From the NCBI GenBank assembly GCA_036346405.1, contig CM070554.1, positions 48,259,058 to 48,323,057 of the forward strand: a stretch of 64,000 nt of DNA, in the 5' to 3' direction. Below are positions 34,741 to 44,960 of this stretch, one piece after another (within the stretch, counting starts at the first letter, position 1; every line of letters starts with the position of its first letter). The translations under genes and the position numbers were made by a program. Under the pieces are notes generated by a model, which saw only the letters and a program-made list of their open reading frames with translations, had not been told where the DNA came from and did not search any database. This stretch comes from Phyllostachys edulis (lineage: Eukaryota > Streptophyta > Magnoliopsida > Poales > Poaceae).

Positions 34741-35722
34741 TAGGTCTGTGGTTCTTGAATATTAATTTTGACACACTATGCCCAGTAGGATGGGAATGGG
34801 CTAAGCATTGCATTTACGTTTCCGCTATATCGTATTGTTGATTGCTGATATTAATTGAGTAGTATTGCTCATTAATTGATTATATGATTATTATGTGTGG
34901 GGATAACCCATGTTGAGTGGTTGAGGTCGTGGTTGTGGCCCTGAGCTTTACCAGGTTACACCACCGTTCATGGTGTAGGAATAGTGAAGTGTCTACAGCG
35001 GATATCATAGTATAGGTGTTGATAGTGAGTTTCTTTAGAAGAGTTGTTCTCTTCCTGGAATTGGCATTTGGTCAACCCTTGTCCAATAGTGATTGGTGAA
35101 TTTCTTTTGAGTTATTCTTGCGGCTGGTGAACTTGGTTGATTGACAAGTTTAACCTTTATGTTTGGAGTTTTGTCTTTCTCATTGGAAAGCATGACCCAT
35201 TTATTCGCTTGATGTTTTTTGGTTAATGAAAGTTTCCTTTTGCAAGTCCTTTAGTACGTGGAGGCTTTGACTCGATGTATCTCTCTTGGGTATTTTGAGG
35301 GTTGAAGATTAATGGTTCTCTTTTATGAAAGAAGATGTTAAACCCTTTAGCGATGTTTTGTCTTAATTAAGTGAGAGGTAATAATCAAAACAATTAATGG
35401 ATATGATATGGGTTCTCAGGTTAGGTCTGCAGTGTGTGCATGATCGATCTTAACTAAGATCCTTAAAAGGAAAGTTGATTAATTTGAAAGTGTCTTGTAC
35501 TAGTTCTTGATGAGCTGTGATTAAGAGTATGGTTATACCTAATTGTAATCAATAGAGTTAATAAGAGGTGTGGAACATTGATGAATTGAGTTGATCATTA
35601 AGAGTGATACATTTGGTAAACTTCTTTGGTAAATTGGATTAATGGGTCTCAATGGATTAATCTAACCATTTGGGATGGTTAGGTTCAACAGGAGTTAGAT
35701 TATTGTCTTAGTGGAAATTAAT
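34741..35722 (+). other. Internal region of gypsy element, first part
   Basis: No open frame above 60 codons and no recognisable gag, although gag is expected here. It is T- and G-rich. Confidence 0.6.
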
Positions 35723-35727
35723 CTTGG

Positions 35728-37995
35728 TGTAACACCCCAGCCAAACAAAGGCCTGGAATGCTACTAAATTAAATAAATTAAACGTAATTAAACTAAAACA
35801 TCTTACAAAATTTTGGTAGAACCTCCTTTGTATAGTTACCTATACTAGAGGTTCCAATAGACAGTTATAAGATATAAAGATAATCCAAATTGCAATTTGA
35901 TCAAGACGTAATCAAAACTTACTATTCGTTACTATGACATCCATAGTAACTAAACATCTAAGAAATAGATCATGAGCATCCAAAACGTCTATTCATTTAT
36001 TACAGACTAATCCAATCATGCAATAATCAATATGAGTACTCTAAACAGTTCATTCATCTCCTAGTTAATTTTCCTTTCATTCTATGGTGGGAAGTTTGTG
36101 CAGAAGTGTAAGAAGTCTAATTTTTCCTTTCCCCCATGCATGCCGATCTCGTAAAAGTACCTAAAACACAACAAACAACAAGAGGTGAGTCCAAGACTCA
36201 GCAAATATAATCAATGGCATCAACAACATACAAGCATGTAAATCATCAACTATACTTCACAAATCCACATATCAATCACCTTACACACACATGCTATGCA
36301 ATATGCTCAAAATGATCCTTTTCCTTCTCTTTCCCTTTTGCATTTTACCGGTAATGCAAAGTGTGCATCCGTCGATGCACACTCATGCCTGTGCCATCTG
36401 GCATATGGACCATTGCCCATACTCCACAAGTACGGGGACCAAAGCCCATGCTTTACAAGCATGGGGACCTTTAGCCCGTCATCAACATGACGGGGACCTC
36501 AAGAGTTGCTTGGTCATCGCATGACCAAGTCTTCAATAAGCCAACATGATACATATGTATGAATTTCTCAAATTAATACAAACATGTATCTGCAACAACA
36601 TTGCATATGAATATCCTATTCATACTACAAAGCTCATAAACATAGACTTCACAACTAGCAAACATCCATGATCAACACATAACTCATATCTCTAGCAACC
36701 ATGAACATTACCAACTATGCCAACATCACAACTCATGAACACACAATTTCTCATAATATATATCAAACCTTGCCATTCAACAATATATATTATAACCATT
36801 ATTATACTTGCCTTAACCGCGAGAGAATGAGGGACGCGCAGAAGGTGCTGCCCCCGGGACCAGTCCACCACCTGAGTAATAATTATAACACACGCTAAGA
36901 TGGTAGTAGCGGACCAAAACAAAGTATACCACAACAGTCACTAACTCGCAAAAGCGTCTAACTCGATCCCAACCCCAAATCCTAAAGGTCGATCTGTCCC
37001 CTCGGTGGACAGTCAACTTCTAAAATCCATAACTTTCACTACAGGGGTCCAAATAAGATGTTCTTAGACTTTCTGGAAAGTTAATTAAATTTCCCAACTA
37101 AACCTAGTTGAGTGGTCCTTCTGATTCTAGCATCTAAAACACCTACCAAGCCAATTTATAAACAACAATTTTCACGTCGGGTTCTCTGGACAGAACACTA
37201 AAACCACCATAACTTTTGCTACGAGTGTCCAAACCTTGAGTTATTTAGCTTTCTGGAAAGGTATGGAAATTACCTACATTTTTTGTTATATCAAGATCCT
37301 CTAATTCCTTCTTCAACTAATGGATTAACCCAGTTTTCTACAAACTGTCAGAAAGCTGACAGATTATCAGGACAGCGACACTAGAAAAATCATATCTCGC
37401 TGCTCATTAATCGGATTTGGGCGTTCTTGGCGGCCACGGAAAGCTAAGGACACAACCCAACTATCTCTAAGAGATGGGATCCACGGATTCTGCCTCTAAG
37501 GACATCAAAACCGCCGTTCAATCTACTGGACAGAATGGGATCTAAACAACCGACATTGCTAAACAACTAATTAAACATCTAATCAAGGGGGAACAGCAGT
37601 TACCCTTGAAGAAATGACGAAGAACCTACTGAGCACAACGATCACGTGCCAACGATCTCTCCCCTTCCTCTCTTCTTCCTCTTCTCTCTTCTTTTCCCTT
37701 CTTTGGCCGGCAACAACAGCAGAGGAGGGAGGCAAGGGCTGCCATGGTGAGGAGACACCATGGTAGTGCTACAGTAGTGGCTTGTACTATAGCGCACGTG
37801 CTACAGTAGAGAATAGGGTTTTCCCCCTCCTTTTATTAGTGGCCAACCCCTCATGGGCCTCTTGGGCCAAGGCCTAAGGCCCAGGTTGTCCCAATTATGC
37901 TGAAAACCCCCTCTCTAACTGCTGATTAAAATATTCTCTATTTGATCCCCCTCCTAATTCGAATATTCTCTTCCGAATTAATTTGGAGTATTACA
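35728..37995 (-). mobile_element. Gypsy solo LTR (2268 bp) with TSD CTTGG
   Basis: Minus strand: TGTAATACTCC...CTGGGGTGTTACA. The flanks CTTGG at 35723-35727 and 37996-38000 are identical, a clean five-base target duplication. It is related to but clearly diverged from the LTRs that enclose it, and has its own hairpin array (36339-36529). A TATA-like AATAAAAGG lies near 37831-37840 on the minus strand. The frames at 36291-36524 and 36813-37016 are LTR sequence. Confidence 0.9.
36339..36529 (-). repeat. Hairpin array in gypsy LTR (copy C)
   Basis: Written on the plus strand: GCATTACC-like/GGTAATGC, GTGCATC/GATGCAC, TGCCA/TGGCA, CCCATACT/AGTACGGG, CCCATGCTT/AAGCATGGG, CCCGTCAT/ATGACGGG and CTTGGTCAT/ATGACCAAG, several followed by GGACC. 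Several stems differ in sequence from copies A, B and D at both arms. Confidence 0.8.
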
Positions 37996-38000
37996 CTTGG

Positions 38001-40235
38001 AGTAACCTTTTGTGGATACTTAGTGATGATATGTAATTGCTAGGTGCAATTGTTGTCTATTAAAGTTTGGTGTTGAGCATCACTAAGAGATAAACTGAAG
38101 GGATTTAATGGATGAATAATGTTTACGTGATGGTAGAACTATCGGATAATAGTATGTCTTTGATGAAAGGGTTTTGGAATAACCTTTTAAATTGTGTAGT
38201 CGATTCCATCTGAAATAAAGTGGTTGTTGTAGTGAGGTTGTAAGAATTTGGTATACCCTCAATTGAGGATGAGATGATAAGGTAGTACGTAACATTTTGG
38301 TAAGCCTTTGGGGACTCTTTAAAGGAAGAGTTGTCGATAACGAACCTTGTTAAGAGCGAATTATTCTTAATGTTAGTAATAAGTTCTACAAGAGATCGTG
38401 ACGCGTTGGAGTGGTAATGATTCTTCTAGAGCGAAAGTAAGTTGATTGCTTTCCGTAATACCGGTTAAATAAAATATTTGGAGTTTTGCATTCGTGATCT
38501 TTTGGGAGTTCATGATTTATGTAGTAGATGAAATTAGTAGAACAATGTGACGTATGGGAAGGTTTCGTTTGGTTCCTAAATGATTAATGTGATTTGGTTT
38601 TAAAGGCATTTCTTGTTTGGGTTGGCAAGTAATGTTGTAATCAAAGAAAATTGCTTTATTGGTTAACGGAAAATGTGTGCCCTAAGTATTTGAGGTTGGA
38701 GTTAAAAATTGTAATCTGCAACCTTTCTGTTGTTAGAGCTTAAGAGTTTCTTGGGTTTCCATAGCAGTGTTTTATTATGATTCATGGAGGTTTGAAAGTT
38801 CCTTCTTGTGGGACATGTACCCTCATCTGTGGCTTCTACTTTTGTTTTTAGAAGTCATTTCTATTTGACTATTTCTCTTGGTCTTGTGCTCACTCTGAGG
38901 AGCAATGTTTTCTTGTGTGTTGAAACTTGTATTAGTTTGTCTCTTCCTTTTTGAGAAAGGAATTAACCAACTTGTATTGCCGAGTCTTATAAAGTGAAAT
39001 GTGGGGGACTAGTTGGTGGTGGACAAGTATGTGATAGTGGTGAGATATTGGGAACCAAGCTATTTGAAGAGCAGTAGAAAGTGAATTGGTTATGACCTAT
39101 AACACCTGGAGAGAATTCTATTTAAATGGAATGGTTGACGATGAAATAAAGTTGATTAGTGTTACAACTAGTGGGACGTATGGCAAACTATGATCCAATA
39201 CCCTTTGTCCAAGTTGGGATGTTGGGATTATCGAAAGTATGGACTCTTGATAAATTTATTAGAGAATCGCAAGTGGGTACCCGGTAAGATGGTGTAGAAG
39301 AATTATGATGGTGTAGTTTAATGAGAGTAGCAGTGTAGTGAAATCTAATAGTCGAGTTAAATGATGGGATAGCAGGGATTGTTAAGTTTTTGTCAAGTAT
39401 GACCTGACCCAGTGATTAACCTTATGGGAGATAGATTATCTCTAAAGATAACTTGGTCAAGAATATATTTATTTATTTATGTTAGTGATTGAGTACATTT
39501 GAATCTTGATCAATCAGTTAAAGTATGGTGAATGGGTATATTGTGGTCATGTAGCTAAATTTGATTGATATGGGTTAGAGAAGGTCTAAGATTGGTGAAA
39601 TGAATCGCTTTAGGCGGTTACTTAATTAGTGAGGACTGTTGATATTAATAACCGAGGTTATTATTGAGCTATGCGAAATGTTACTAAGCAAATTTGAGGA
39701 TTTCCTACCAAGTATACCAGAAATTCAGTGTAAGAGTCTTAGAGATTGAATTGGACTTTGCATTTTTATGCTAGCATCTTGGTTTCCCATGATTTGGTTC
39801 CAAGAGTTATGGTGACCTTTAATGGAATCCTTTGGGTAAAGTAAATGAGTGTGAATGTGGTGAATTTCACATTGATTATCCATAAAAGATGAAGGTGACG
39901 TGATTGTGGAGGAGATCTATATGGAGGTGTGTTGGGAATTATTTGTCAAAGTGATTCCTTTGGTAGAGAAGTTGATCAGAGTATGATATTGTGGATTTGA
40001 AGAGTCTCTTTACATAGGTGTGGATTTTGTGTTCAGTTTGAGCATAGCTTTGAGGATGCCAAATTAAAAGAATTGAAATAGTGTGTTATGCGACGAATTG
40101 GAATCTCTTGGTTTAAGAGAAAGTTGAATTCTTCAAAGAAAGTTTGAGAAAAAGGTTGTGTTATCAGATAATGAGATATTTTCTTGGTTTTGATTTGAGC
40201 TTTGTCTCTATAACAGATGACAATTATAAATTGAG
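38001..40235 (+). other. Internal region of gypsy element, coding-free and G/T-skewed
   Basis: No frame with a domain. C is scarce on this strand: 39301-39360 has 16 G and 3 C, and 39961-40020 has 18 G and 4 C. The frame at 40236-40547 (103 codons) just downstream has no domain I recognise. Confidence 0.6.
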
Positions 40236-40829
40236 TTGGCTCTTCTTGGTAGGCGTGATTCTTTTCAGCTAAGAAAAAGAAAGGAAATGGTTGTTTTGGG
40301 CATACGAGTGATTTTGCCCTTTGCCTTTGTGGTGTTCATTGGCAAATTGCCTACTTGGAAAGTGGAAGAGTTCATGATGAATCTTTTGGTTTTTGGTTTT
40401 GACTCTTTTGGAGGGGAGTTGGTAATGCGTGGTTGTGATGAGAATCCTTCGTTCTTCAGTTCGATTCTTTTTGTAGGAGGATTTGGTTTAATGCGGGTTG
40501 GTTGTGCGTCCCTTGTTAAGGGGATGCTCCTTGCAAATGTGAAGTGATTGGTTGAGACAAGGGAACAAGAGTTCCATGTGTCTTGTGCAAGTTGTGTGGT
40601 TTGGTACCAAATGGGAAAGTCAGCTCAAGGTACATTGGTTTGTTTCTGGAAGTTGCGGGAATTTTAAAAGATATTGTATCACTAGGACCGTCTCGAGCCC
40701 TGGTGCAAGGTACACAACGTTTTGTGTGACCCGTTGTCGAGGGAGTTCTTGAGAGATCTGGAGTGTGGGGTTTCGTTAGGGCCGTTGACCAACGAGTAAG
40801 ACCGTACCTTCGAGTCCAGTCCATTGAGC

Positions 40830-41018
40830 ATACCTGGAAAGGTCGGGATGAGTGTTAGGACGTAAGACATCAGTTTACGTTAAGGTGATGTGGTCTCATC
40901 AGTCCGAGAGAGGCAATTTGGGAATTGGAGTCTTGCATGCGCGAGCAATATCCAGAGTTGTTCATGTCGGGTGCGTGTGATTTGTTGTTTAATTTCAGTT
41001 GTGGTGGTTCTTTCGTGT
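40830..41018 (+). pseudogene. Integrase C-terminal/chromodomain-end remnant
   Basis: From about 40850 one frame reads VLGRKTSVYVKVMWSHQ. After a frameshift at about 40900 the next frame reads SPREAIWELESCMREQYPEL followed by a Phe, ending at the stop near 41016. Expected at the end of Tekay/Del pol is ...KVLW...EATWE.E..M...YP.LF, which this matches. It is the only recognisable protein piece in this element and lies just before its PPT, so pol once occupied the internal region. The upstream domains have been lost or replaced. Confidence 0.7.
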
Positions 41019-41067
41019 AGAACGACGAGTAGAATTCGGGGTCGAATTCTGTTTAAGAGGGGTAGAA
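41019..41067 (+). other. Polypurine tract region before 3' LTR
   Basis: It contains GGGGTCGAATTCTGTTTAAG, then AGGGGTAGAA directly before the LTR start. This is the usual GAATTC...AAGRGGGG arrangement of Del/Tekay elements. Confidence 0.75.
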
Positions 41068-43487
41068 TGTAATATCCTGAAATTAACCCTTAAGGGCCTA
41101 CGTGTAAATAGATGAAAGAGGATACGTAAAAAGGGGATATTTTAGAGTTTTTTAGGGGGAGTTGGCTCGTGCCGGTATAAAAGGATCTTGGGGGGAGAGA
41201 GAGACCCAAATTCCAAACCCTAGCAGTATTTCGTTTTCCTATGGCGCCGCCAGCGTAGTCGCCTCATCTCCCGAAATCACCATCGCCATGTGCAGCTGGC
41301 TCCTATGCGTTTGCATGCGCACTAGCGTTTGCTCAGCAGCCAAGCGCAATGACGTGTCCTCCGGCCGATCGCCGTGGGCGCACCTGCCTGGCGGCGTGTG
41401 CGTGCGGCCGTCACCGCCATCTCGGCGCCGCCGCGTGCATGAGGCAACGCCGCTGCCGCGTGATAGCCTACAGCCGAACGCCTGCTGCCGCGTGGATTTG
41501 GCCAGATCCTTCTTTTCCCGGCTGCGCGTCATTTTGCTGCCTACGTCGCCGACACTCGTTGCTGCACCCGAGCGCATGGAGGTTTACTGCACGTCCTCCT
41601 TTTGCAGCTGCTGTTGCTCCGCTTGTTCATGCCGTTTTTTTTGTGTTCTGCTACGACTAGCGCCGCATGCTTGCATTCAATTGGCATAGCAAAGGAGAGA
41701 GATGATCTAGTAGTGCAGGATCTTGTATGCAACGGTGGCTTTAAGTAGTGGATTAATTTAATGGTGCACTGTTTTGTTATTTAATAGGATAGTTAGGAGA
41801 GAGACTAGTTAAAGGTGCTGCATGAATTAGATGTGCTGCCCGCAGGTGTTTTTAATTGGAGTAGTAGGGGAGAGAGAAGAAATAGATGATGCTACATGCA
41901 TGCGTTTTAAATTGAAGAATTAAAGGAGAGAGAGAGGTTGGATACTGCTCATGTATTAGTTAATTAGAATTGCATGCATGCTGGAATAGCAAACCATGAG
42001 ATGTACTTTTTCGGATTGGCTGCTAGCACTAGAAAATCATTTATGTAGTGCAAGGTTACTTTGTATGCGTGCATGTTTAAATAGTAAAGGTGAGTCATTA
42101 GCTTGTTAGTGCTGCATGCTTCGTATTTATGTGTTTCTCTGGAATATTAACGGAGAGAGAGGAGCTAGCAGGTTTTGGTTGGAACAGTAAGGGGTGACAG
42201 TTTGGTATTGGGGAAGCGTTGCAGATTTGGGGGAAGTATAGGAGCGTTGTCAATTAACTGTTGTTCTTGTGATGCTGTAGATTGTATTGAAATTGGAGTG
42301 TTTATTGTAGGAGAGACGTCGTGCTTGTTGCCATCTTCTAGCTGCACTGCGTCCGCAACTAGTAAAGGTGGGGGTTTGGTCCCGAAGGCGCGCTCTTCGC
42401 GTCCACGTTCCTCTTGCACGTTGAGGCAATTATCCTGATTGTAGCATAATTACGATTGTTTGATGTGATTGCTTGCGTTTTACTCATATTAGCCATACTT
42501 GGAGGATAGTGTGATGAATATGAATAAAACTTGGTGAATGCATGTTTATGGCTAAAGATTACCTATGTATGTTGTTAATGCCTTACATGTTATTTGAGAT
42601 CTGAGATTTTGGTATGTACTTGTTGATTCATATGTATGAAAGATAGAGTCATAGTACATACGCATATTGGGAGCATACCTGAGACTTGGTCACATGGTGA
42701 CCAAGAATATACAATTGATGTCCCCGTCATGTAAATGACGGGCTTGTGGTCCCCACATTCGTGGAATGTGGGCATTGAACAGAGGTCCACATCATGAAGA
42801 TGACGGGCAATGGTCCCTATACTCATGGAGTATAGGCTCTTGGTCCCTGTGCCAGAGGGCACAAGCAAGGGTATACATCGACGGTTGTATACCCTGCATT
42901 ACCGGCAAAATGCGAAAAGAGATAAAGATTAAAAAATGCATTGCATGATTGCATTACATAAGCATGGGAGTTGTGTTTAGTGTAATGTTTCCTTTGGTAT
43001 ATGGATGCTATAATTGTGAACTTAGTGTTTCCTTTATTGATACTTGCTGAGTCCTTGGGCTCACTCTTGCTTTGTTGTGTTTTTAGGTACCTCTAGCAAG
43101 AACGACATGCATGGGAGGGAGTAGTATTGTTTGGTTGCACTCACTACCACTTACCCTAAAGAAGACAATCATTTAATTTATACTCTAATAATAAGCAAAT
43201 TGATTGAGAATCACTTATGGTTTTGGTTGAATGTTTTAGCTTATTTGTAATAGTGAGAGTAGCAAGTTTTGGTTATGCTTATTAATGTTTTATCGGATTA
43301 GATAATCTTGCATGCTTGAATGAATTTGGATGATGAGTTATGGTTAATGATATATTTAATTGCTGGAACCTCGGTATAGTTAATTATACAAAGGAGGTTC
43401 CGCCGAAAAATTTGGTAAATGGTCTTAGCTTAGATTTGTTTAATTTTATTTTAGTAGCATTCCAGGCTCAATGTTGAGCTAGGTGTT
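41068..43487 (+). repeat. 3' LTR of the coding-poor gypsy element
   Basis: Matches 32285-34720. Hairpin array at 42686-42914 (copy B), TATA at 41175-41184. It ends GGTGTT without the terminal ACA. A 175-codon frame (41162-41689) is broken in the left LTR and is not a gene. Confidence 0.92.
42686..42914 (+). repeat. Hairpin array in gypsy LTR (copy B)
   Basis: TTGGTCAC/GTGACCAA, CCCGTCAT/ATGACGGG, CCCACATTC/GAATGTGGG, CTATACTC/GAGTATAG, CTGTGCC/GGCACAA, GGGTATACA/TGTATACCC. GGTCC-like words stand at 42720, 42748, 42784, 42812 and 42842, giving units of about 26-36 bases. Confidence 0.8.
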
Positions 43488-43741
43488 CTGAGTACCGCTC
43501 ATCTGGTACAACCCAGTCTTTATTTATCGGTCGTTTTTTTTTGCGTTTTTGATCGTTTCTCTTGGGAGCTCGAAGGGGTTTCAGTGCAAGTCTTCCGCTA
43601 TGCTTATATATATTGATCTTCGTAGTTCTTATAGCTATTGGAGTCAATATCATGTTTGAATTCGATCTAATCTTTAAAAAAAATAGATAGTGCTCCTATT
43701 CACCCCCCCCCCCCTAGTCGCCATTTCGGTCCTACATATTA

Positions 43742-43881
43742 GGATCATGATCTCACTATATGATGTTAGAGGGAAACATAGTTTAAAACATATAATGGGA
43801 GTATCTTTTATTAAAGTGTTTAATAGAAGATCTTACATAAACATAGTGCTAATTTTTTTTCATATATTTCTGTTGTAGATC
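43742..43881 (+). other. Leader of RIRE1-like element, second part
   Basis: It continues the leader interrupted at 20992 and matches 8343-8480 in inverse orientation. It ends in a T-rich tract and TTGTAG three bases before the gag ATG. Confidence 0.85.
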
Positions 43882-44960
43882 ATGGCACCTAACACTTCCT
43901 CGACACCTACCGTTAACTTGTGATCTATTCTTGAGAAAGAAAAACTGAATAGTACAAACTTCATTGACCGGTTTCGTAATATGAGAATTGTTCACAAACA
44001 AGAAAAGAAGGAATATATTCTAGATGGTCCCTATCCCGAGGAACCGAGTGCCGATGCTCCTCGTGCTGAAAAGAATGCTTATGAGAAGCATTGCAGTGAC
44101 ACAGTTGATGTGTACTGCCTAATGCTTGCAACCATGAACTCTAAACCTCAGAAGCAATATGAGACCACAGATGCTTACAATGTGATTGTGAGTCTGAAGG
44201 ATATGTTTCAGGATCAAGCAAGGGCAGAGAGGTTTAACACCTCTAAGGCATTATTTTCTTGTAGGCTGTCAGAATGTAACCCGGTTAGTCCTCATGTGAT
44301 CAAAATGATTGGTCTCATTGAGAGCTTGGAAAAGCTTGGTTTTCCCCTTAGCCAACAGTTGGCTACTAATGTGATTCTCCAATTGCTCCCTGCGAGCTTT
44401 GAGCCTGTCATATTGAATTTTCATAAGAATGGCATGGAGAAGTTAATGACCAAGTTACATGGCATGCTTAAAGGTGTTGAGGAGAGCTTCAAGAAAAGCT
44501 TCAATCATGTGATGATGGCTCAAAAGACTACTAGCTTCAAGAAGAAGGATAAGTCAGGAAAGGGAAAGGGCAAAGAAAAGACTCAAGATGAGATCGAGAA
44601 TCTCAAGGCTAAGCTTAATAAGCTCAAGCTAGGTCCTAAGCCTGACACAAAATGTTACCATTGTCATGAGACTGTGCACTGGAACAGAAATTGCAAGAAG
44701 TACTTGGCAGACATGAAAAAGAACAAAGGAAGTAAGACTTTCAGTTCAGATATAAATGTTATACAAATTAATCTTGCTACGTCTCCTACATGTTCTTGGA
44801 TATTTAATACCGGATCGGTTGCTCATATTTGCAATTCGATGCAGGGACTAATAAGGAGTAGAAGTTTGGCAAGAGAAGATGTTGATCTTCACGTGGGCAA
44901 TGGAGCAAGAGTTGCTGTATTAGCGATTGACAGCTTTGCCCTCAAGATTAGTTATGGAAT
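43882..44960 (+). pseudogene. Copia gag, nucleocapsid and protease
   Basis: The ATG at 43882 (GATCATGGC) opens the same gag as the minus-strand copy, but a stop at about 43921 (after Val-Asn-Leu) breaks it. From there it reads SILEKEKLNSTNFIDRFRN, then an open stretch 43981-44967 with EKKEYILDGPYPEEPSADAP, VDVYCLMLATMNSKPQKQYE and a Lys-rich tail. The zinc knuckle is CYHCHETVHWNRNC (CX2CX4HX4C). The protease motif is WIFNTGSVAHICNSM: the catalytic Asp of DTG is Asn here, so the protease would be dead even with an intact frame. The gag opening and the EKKEYILDGPYP block are typical of the BARE/Angela/RIRE1 lineage. Confidence 0.9.

Larger units (their letters stand above)
32285..43487 (+). mobile_element. 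Coding-poor Tekay/Del-like gypsy element
   Basis: LTRs 32285-34720 (2436 bp) and 41068-43487 (2420 bp) are highly similar, with scattered substitutions and indels. PBS at 34722, PPT before 41068. The 6.3-kb internal region includes a 2268-bp solo LTR. The remaining 4.1 kb has no gag, protease or RT, only an integrase C-terminal remnant near 40850-41020. It lies in the SIRE-like 3' LTR after ACCGGTAT. The right LTR has lost its terminal ACA, so no clean target duplication is seen. It appears non-autonomous. The LTR family is shared with the gag-protease element at 57676-61969. Confidence 0.88.
20998..43736 (+). mobile_element. SIRE/Maximus-like copia element without RT or integrase, with nested insertions
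   Basis: Flanked by TATTA at 20993-20997 and 43737-43741. Net LTR lengths agree (1993 and 1998 bp) once the nested elements are removed. The LTR starts TGTGGATATCATGG (CG for TG in the left copy) and ends TTTCGGTCCTACA. The internal region (25226-30535) has a PBS, a gag with coiled coil and zinc knuckles, a short RNase H tail and a purine-tract-rich 3' region. No integrase or RT core can be read. SIRE/Maximus assignment rests on the LTR ends, the gag knuckle form and the GGGGGAG-rich 3' region. Confidence 0.85.
30536..43736 (+). repeat. 3' LTR of the SIRE-like element (contains a gypsy element)
   Basis: It consists of 30536-32284 and 43488-43736. It has an 80-bp exact-size tandem duplication (31101-31260) that the 5' LTR lacks, TATA at 31632-31641 and a long C run at 43702-43713. 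Confidence 0.87.

Noticed and set aside
40236..40547. A 103-codon open frame in the coding-poor gypsy element
   Set aside because: No domain, hydrophobic because of T-rich sequence, and no second copy to show constraint.
41162..41689. A 175-codon open frame, Cys- and Ser-rich
   Set aside because: It lies in the GC-rich transcribed part of the right gypsy LTR. The left LTR copy of the same sequence is frameshifted and the 61.6-kb copy is not open, so there is no sign of protein conservation.
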